DNA of 43,222 nucleotides from Actinomycetes bacterium (lineage in GTDB: Bacteria; Actinomycetota; Acidimicrobiia; Acidimicrobiales; Palsa-688), in the NCBI GenBank assembly GCA_021846485.1, contig JAJZWW010000001.1, forward strand, positions 1 through 43,222. Direction: 5' to 3'. Shown here piece by piece: positions 41,084 to 43,222 of the stretch. A program made the translations under genes and the position numbers. Below the pieces are notes generated by a model that was given only the letters and a program-made list of their open reading frames with translations, searched no databases and was not told the origin of the DNA. Numbering within the stretch: the first letter of the stretch is position 1; each line of letters starts with the position of its first letter.

Positions 41084-42144
41084 GCGGGCTCCCCGAGCCG
41101 CGCTCCTCGCTCGGGCTGCGGGAGGGCTACCACTCGCTCCAGGTCGACGCCGAGGTGCGGCTCAACACCAACGAGTCCCCCTGGCCCCCGCCCGAGGCGT
41201 GGCGGGCCGAGCTGGCCGCGGCGACCGCCGGCGTGGCCTGGGCTCGCTACCCGGACCGTTCCGCGGCCGCCCTGCGCTCGGCCATCGCTGCCGCCCACGG
41301 CGTGCGCCCCGACCAGGTGTTCGCGGCCAACGGGTCCAACGAGGTGCTCCAGGCGATCTGCCTGGCCTACGGCGGTCCGGAGCGGACGGCGCTCACCTTC
41401 GAGCCGACCTACGCCCTCCACGGCCACATCGCCCACCTGAGCGGAACCAGGGTGCGCGTCGTGGAGCGCGACGCCGAGCTGCGCCTCGCGCCCGGCGCCG
41501 TCGCCGCGGCCGTCGGGTGCCTCGATCCGGCGATCACCTTCCTCTGCTCGCCCAACAACCCGACCGGGATGCTCGACGACCCCGGAGTGCTCGACGCCGC
41601 GCTGTCGGCCGGATCCGGCCTGGTCGTGCTCGACGAGGCCTACGGCCAGTTCGCCGAGCGCTCGGCCCTGCCCCTGGTGCGCGACGATTGTCCCCTCGTC
41701 GTGGTGCGCACCTTCTCCAAGACCTGGTCGCTGGCGGCGCTCCGCCTCGGTTACGCCGTCGCCCCGGCCCCGGTCGTCGCCACGCTCGAGCGCGTCGCCC
41801 TTCCGTACCACCTCGACGCGTTCAAGCAGATCGCCGGGCGGCTGGCGCTCGGTTACGAGGCGGACATGCGCGAGCGGGTCGCCGCCTTGGTCTCCGAGCG
41901 GGACCGCCTGGTGGCCGGGTTGGGAGCCCTGCCGGTGAAGGTGTGGCCTTCGCAGGCCAACTTCGTGTTGCTGCGACCAGACGGCCGTGGCGGCCGCGAG
42001 GTCTGGAAGGGCCTGCTGGAGCGTTCGGTGCTGGTCCGGGACACGTCGTCGTGGCCCGGGCTGGCGGGCTGCCTGCGGGTGACCGTGGGGACCCCGGGAG
42101 AAGACGATCGCTTCCTCGCCGCCCTGGCGGAGGTCCTGGCGTGA
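41080..42144 (+). CDS. hisC: Histidinol-phosphate aminotransferase
   Basis: HisC is a PLP-dependent class-I aminotransferase that makes L-histidinol phosphate. The 354 residues contain the substrate-binding VRLNTNESPWPPPEA, ANGSNEVLQAI, SPNNPTGML, VVLDEAYGQFA and the PLP-binding Lys214 in TFSKTWSLAALRLGYA. The C-terminal VLVRDTSSWPGLAGCLRVTVGT is typical of HisC rather than aspartate aminotransferases. GTG 41080 overlaps the hisD stop (GTGA), and the hisB GTG overlaps its own stop in the same way. Confidence 0.96.
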   Translation: MSGLPEPRSSLGLREGYHSLQVDAEVRLNTNESPWPPPEAWRAELAAATAGVAWARYPDRSAAALRSAIAAAHGVRPDQVFAANGSNEVLQAICLAYGGPERTALTFEPTYALHGHIAHLSGTRVRVVERDAELRLAPGAVAAAVGCLDPAITFLCSPNNPTGMLDDPGVLDAALSAGSGLVVLDEAYGQFAERSALPLVRDDCPLVVVRTFSKTWSLAALRLGYAVAPAPVVATLERVALPYHLDAFKQIAGRLALGYEADMRERVAALVSERDRLVAGLGALPVKVWPSQANFVLLRPDGRGGREVWKGLLERSVLVRDTSSWPGLAGCLRVTVGTPGEDDRFLAALAEVLA

Positions 42145-42752
42145 CCCCTTCGCAGCGCCGGCGGGCGCGCCGGGAGCGGGCCACCAAGGAGACCTCCGTC
42201 GAGGTCGAGCTCGACCTGGACGGCGCCGGCCGGGTCGAGGTGTCCACCGGGATACCCTTCTTCGACCACATGATCGCCCAGCTCGGCCGCCACGGAGGCT
42301 GGGACCTGCGGGTAGTGGCGTCCGGCGACCTGGTGGTGGACACCCACCACACCGTCGAGGACGTGGGGATCGCCCTCGGGGAGGCGCTGCGAGAAGCCCT
42401 CGGCGACAAGGCCGGGGTGCGCCGCTTCGCCTCGGTGGCGCTGCCCCTCGACGAGGCCCTGGTCGAGGTGGCGCTCGACCTGTCGGGCAGGCCATTCCTC
42501 GTCTACGAGGTCGACCCTGCTCCCGGCGGGGAGGCGTTCCTGCTCGGGGAGCCCGGCTTCGACCCCCAGCTGGCGGAGGAGTTCTGGAGGGCCTTCAGCG
42601 TGGCTGCTACCCTCACTCTTCACTTGAGGTCGAGATCAGGTCGCAACACCCACCACATCCTGGAGGCGAGCTTCAAGGGGGTCGCCCGGGCGCTTCGCGA
42701 CGCTGTCCGGGTCGAGGGGGAGGGCGTGCCGTCCACCAAGGGAGTCCTGTGA
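42141..42752 (+). CDS. hisB: Imidazoleglycerol-phosphate dehydratase
   Basis: HisB dehydrates imidazoleglycerol phosphate with manganese. The 203-residue product has the single-domain form found in actinobacteria, without the histidinol-phosphatase part seen in enterobacteria. The metal-binding repeats are visible: FFDHMIAQLGRHG, DTHHTVEDVGI, FLLGEPGFDP and SGRNTHHILEASFKG. The N-terminus (MTPSQRRRARRERATKETS) is basic and short. GTG 42141 overlaps the hisC stop, and the hisH GTG overlaps this stop. A separate histidinol phosphatase must be encoded elsewhere. Confidence 0.96.
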   Translation: MTPSQRRRARRERATKETSVEVELDLDGAGRVEVSTGIPFFDHMIAQLGRHGGWDLRVVASGDLVVDTHHTVEDVGIALGEALREALGDKAGVRRFASVALPLDEALVEVALDLSGRPFLVYEVDPAPGGEAFLLGEPGFDPQLAEEFWRAFSVAATLTLHLRSRSGRNTHHILEASFKGVARALRDAVRVEGEGVPSTKGVL

Positions 42753-43222
42753 CCGCCGCCTTACCCCGGATCGCGGTGGTCGACTCGGGGATCGGCAACC
42801 TCCGCTCCGCCGAGAAGGCCCTCAGGCGGGTGGGGGCCGACGCCCGGCTGGTCGACGACCCCGACGCGGTGGCTGCCGCCCAGGGGGTGGTGCTGCCCGG
42901 AGTCGGCGCCTTCGGGCCCTGCCGGGAGGCGCTCGCGGCCGGCGGGCTCGACGCCGCGGTGCTCGACGCAGTCCGCCGGCGGGTGCCGATGCTCGGCATC
43001 TGCGTGGGCCTCCAGCTGCTCTACGAGGGCTCGGAGGAGAGCCCCGGCGCCGACGGCCTCGGGGTGCTCCCGGGCGTGGTCCGCCGCCTCTCGGCCGGCG
43101 TGAAGCATCCCCAGATGCAGTGGAACCGCCTACGGGTCATCGACGGCACGTGCCCCCTGCTGGCCGGCCGGGGGCTGGCCCCGCCGGCGGAGCCGTGGGT
43201 CTATTTCGTCCATTCCTACGCC
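42749..43222 (+). CDS. hisH: Imidazole glycerol phosphate synthase, glutaminase subunit (3' end outside window)
   Basis: HisH supplies ammonia from glutamine to HisF. The first 158 residues are visible. They hold the class-I glutamine amidotransferase features: IAVVDSGIGNLRSAEKALRR, VVLPGVGAFGPC, the nucleophile Cys85 in MLGICVGLQLLYEGSEES and the catalytic His155 in YFVHSYA. The usual PHMGWN stretch reads KHPQMQWN here, with Gln in place of Gly. GTG 42749 overlaps the hisB stop. The remaining C-terminal third, and probably hisA and hisF, lie beyond the window. Confidence 0.95.
   Translation, partial: MTAALPRIAVVDSGIGNLRSAEKALRRVGADARLVDDPDAVAAAQGVVLPGVGAFGPCREALAAGGLDAAVLDAVRRRVPMLGICVGLQLLYEGSEESPGADGLGVLPGVVRRLSAGVKHPQMQWNRLRVIDGTCPLLAGRGLAPPAEPWVYFVHSYA

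Overview
This 43.2 kb window is very GC-rich and gene-dense. It looks like a chromosomal segment from an actinobacterium, probably a deep-branching one such as Acidimicrobiia (inference). The support is a glycosyltransferase/DUF5719/DUF3499/manB/Trm112/SIS-isomerase neighbourhood, a mycothiol synthase (MshD), the gene orders secA-prfB-ftsE-ftsX and hisD-hisC-hisB-hisH, and menaquinone (men) genes. I see no tRNA, rRNA, CRISPR array or intact mobile element.

Layout. (1) 1-13.8 kb is an envelope and sugar-phosphate block: a partial hypothetical gene (-), a GT2 glycosyltransferase/membrane fusion, DUF5719, ftsH (-), DUF3499, a small zinc ribbon, a GT-C-like membrane protein, then manB, a Trm112-like gene and a bifunctional phosphoglucose/phosphomannose isomerase, nearly abutting. 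(2) 13.8-20.5 kb holds a candidate structured RNA, an orphan LuxR-type response regulator, secA, prfB, ftsE and ftsX. (3) 20.5-24.5 kb is accessory-like: a truncated globin (-), a DUF732-like lipoprotein, a pseudokinase/FHA pair (-), a lytic transglycosylase that looks frameshifted out of an NlpC/P60 domain, and a repeat-rich gap. (4) 24.5-30.6 kb is metabolic: PIG-L deacetylase (-), acyl-CoA dehydrogenase, a CcdA-SCO-like-TlpA triple fusion, a nitrilase-family amidohydrolase (-) and an alpha/beta-hydrolase lacking its nucleophile serine (-). (5) 30.7-35.5 kb carries menH (-), menD (+), menF (-) and menG (-). (6) 35.6-39.8 kb carries a peptidase relic, a MaoC dehydratase, a small membrane protein, rlmN, mshD (all -), nth (+) and a small coiled-coil gene (-). 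(7) 39.8 kb to the end is a tightly overlapping hisD-hisC-hisB-hisH operon that runs off the window.

A recurring pattern: at least ten genes have a TANNNT box 6-7 bases before the start codon and no Shine-Dalgarno sequence, which suggests widespread leaderless transcription. I used this to choose several starts. Genes with good ribosome-binding sites (zinc ribbon, pseudokinase, transglycosylase) stand out against it. The strongest candidates for new biology are the structured intergenic RNA, the pseudokinase-FHA pair, the three-domain thiol/copper redox fusion, the Ser-less hydrolase, the decayed transglycosylase locus and a leader ORF coupled to ftsE.
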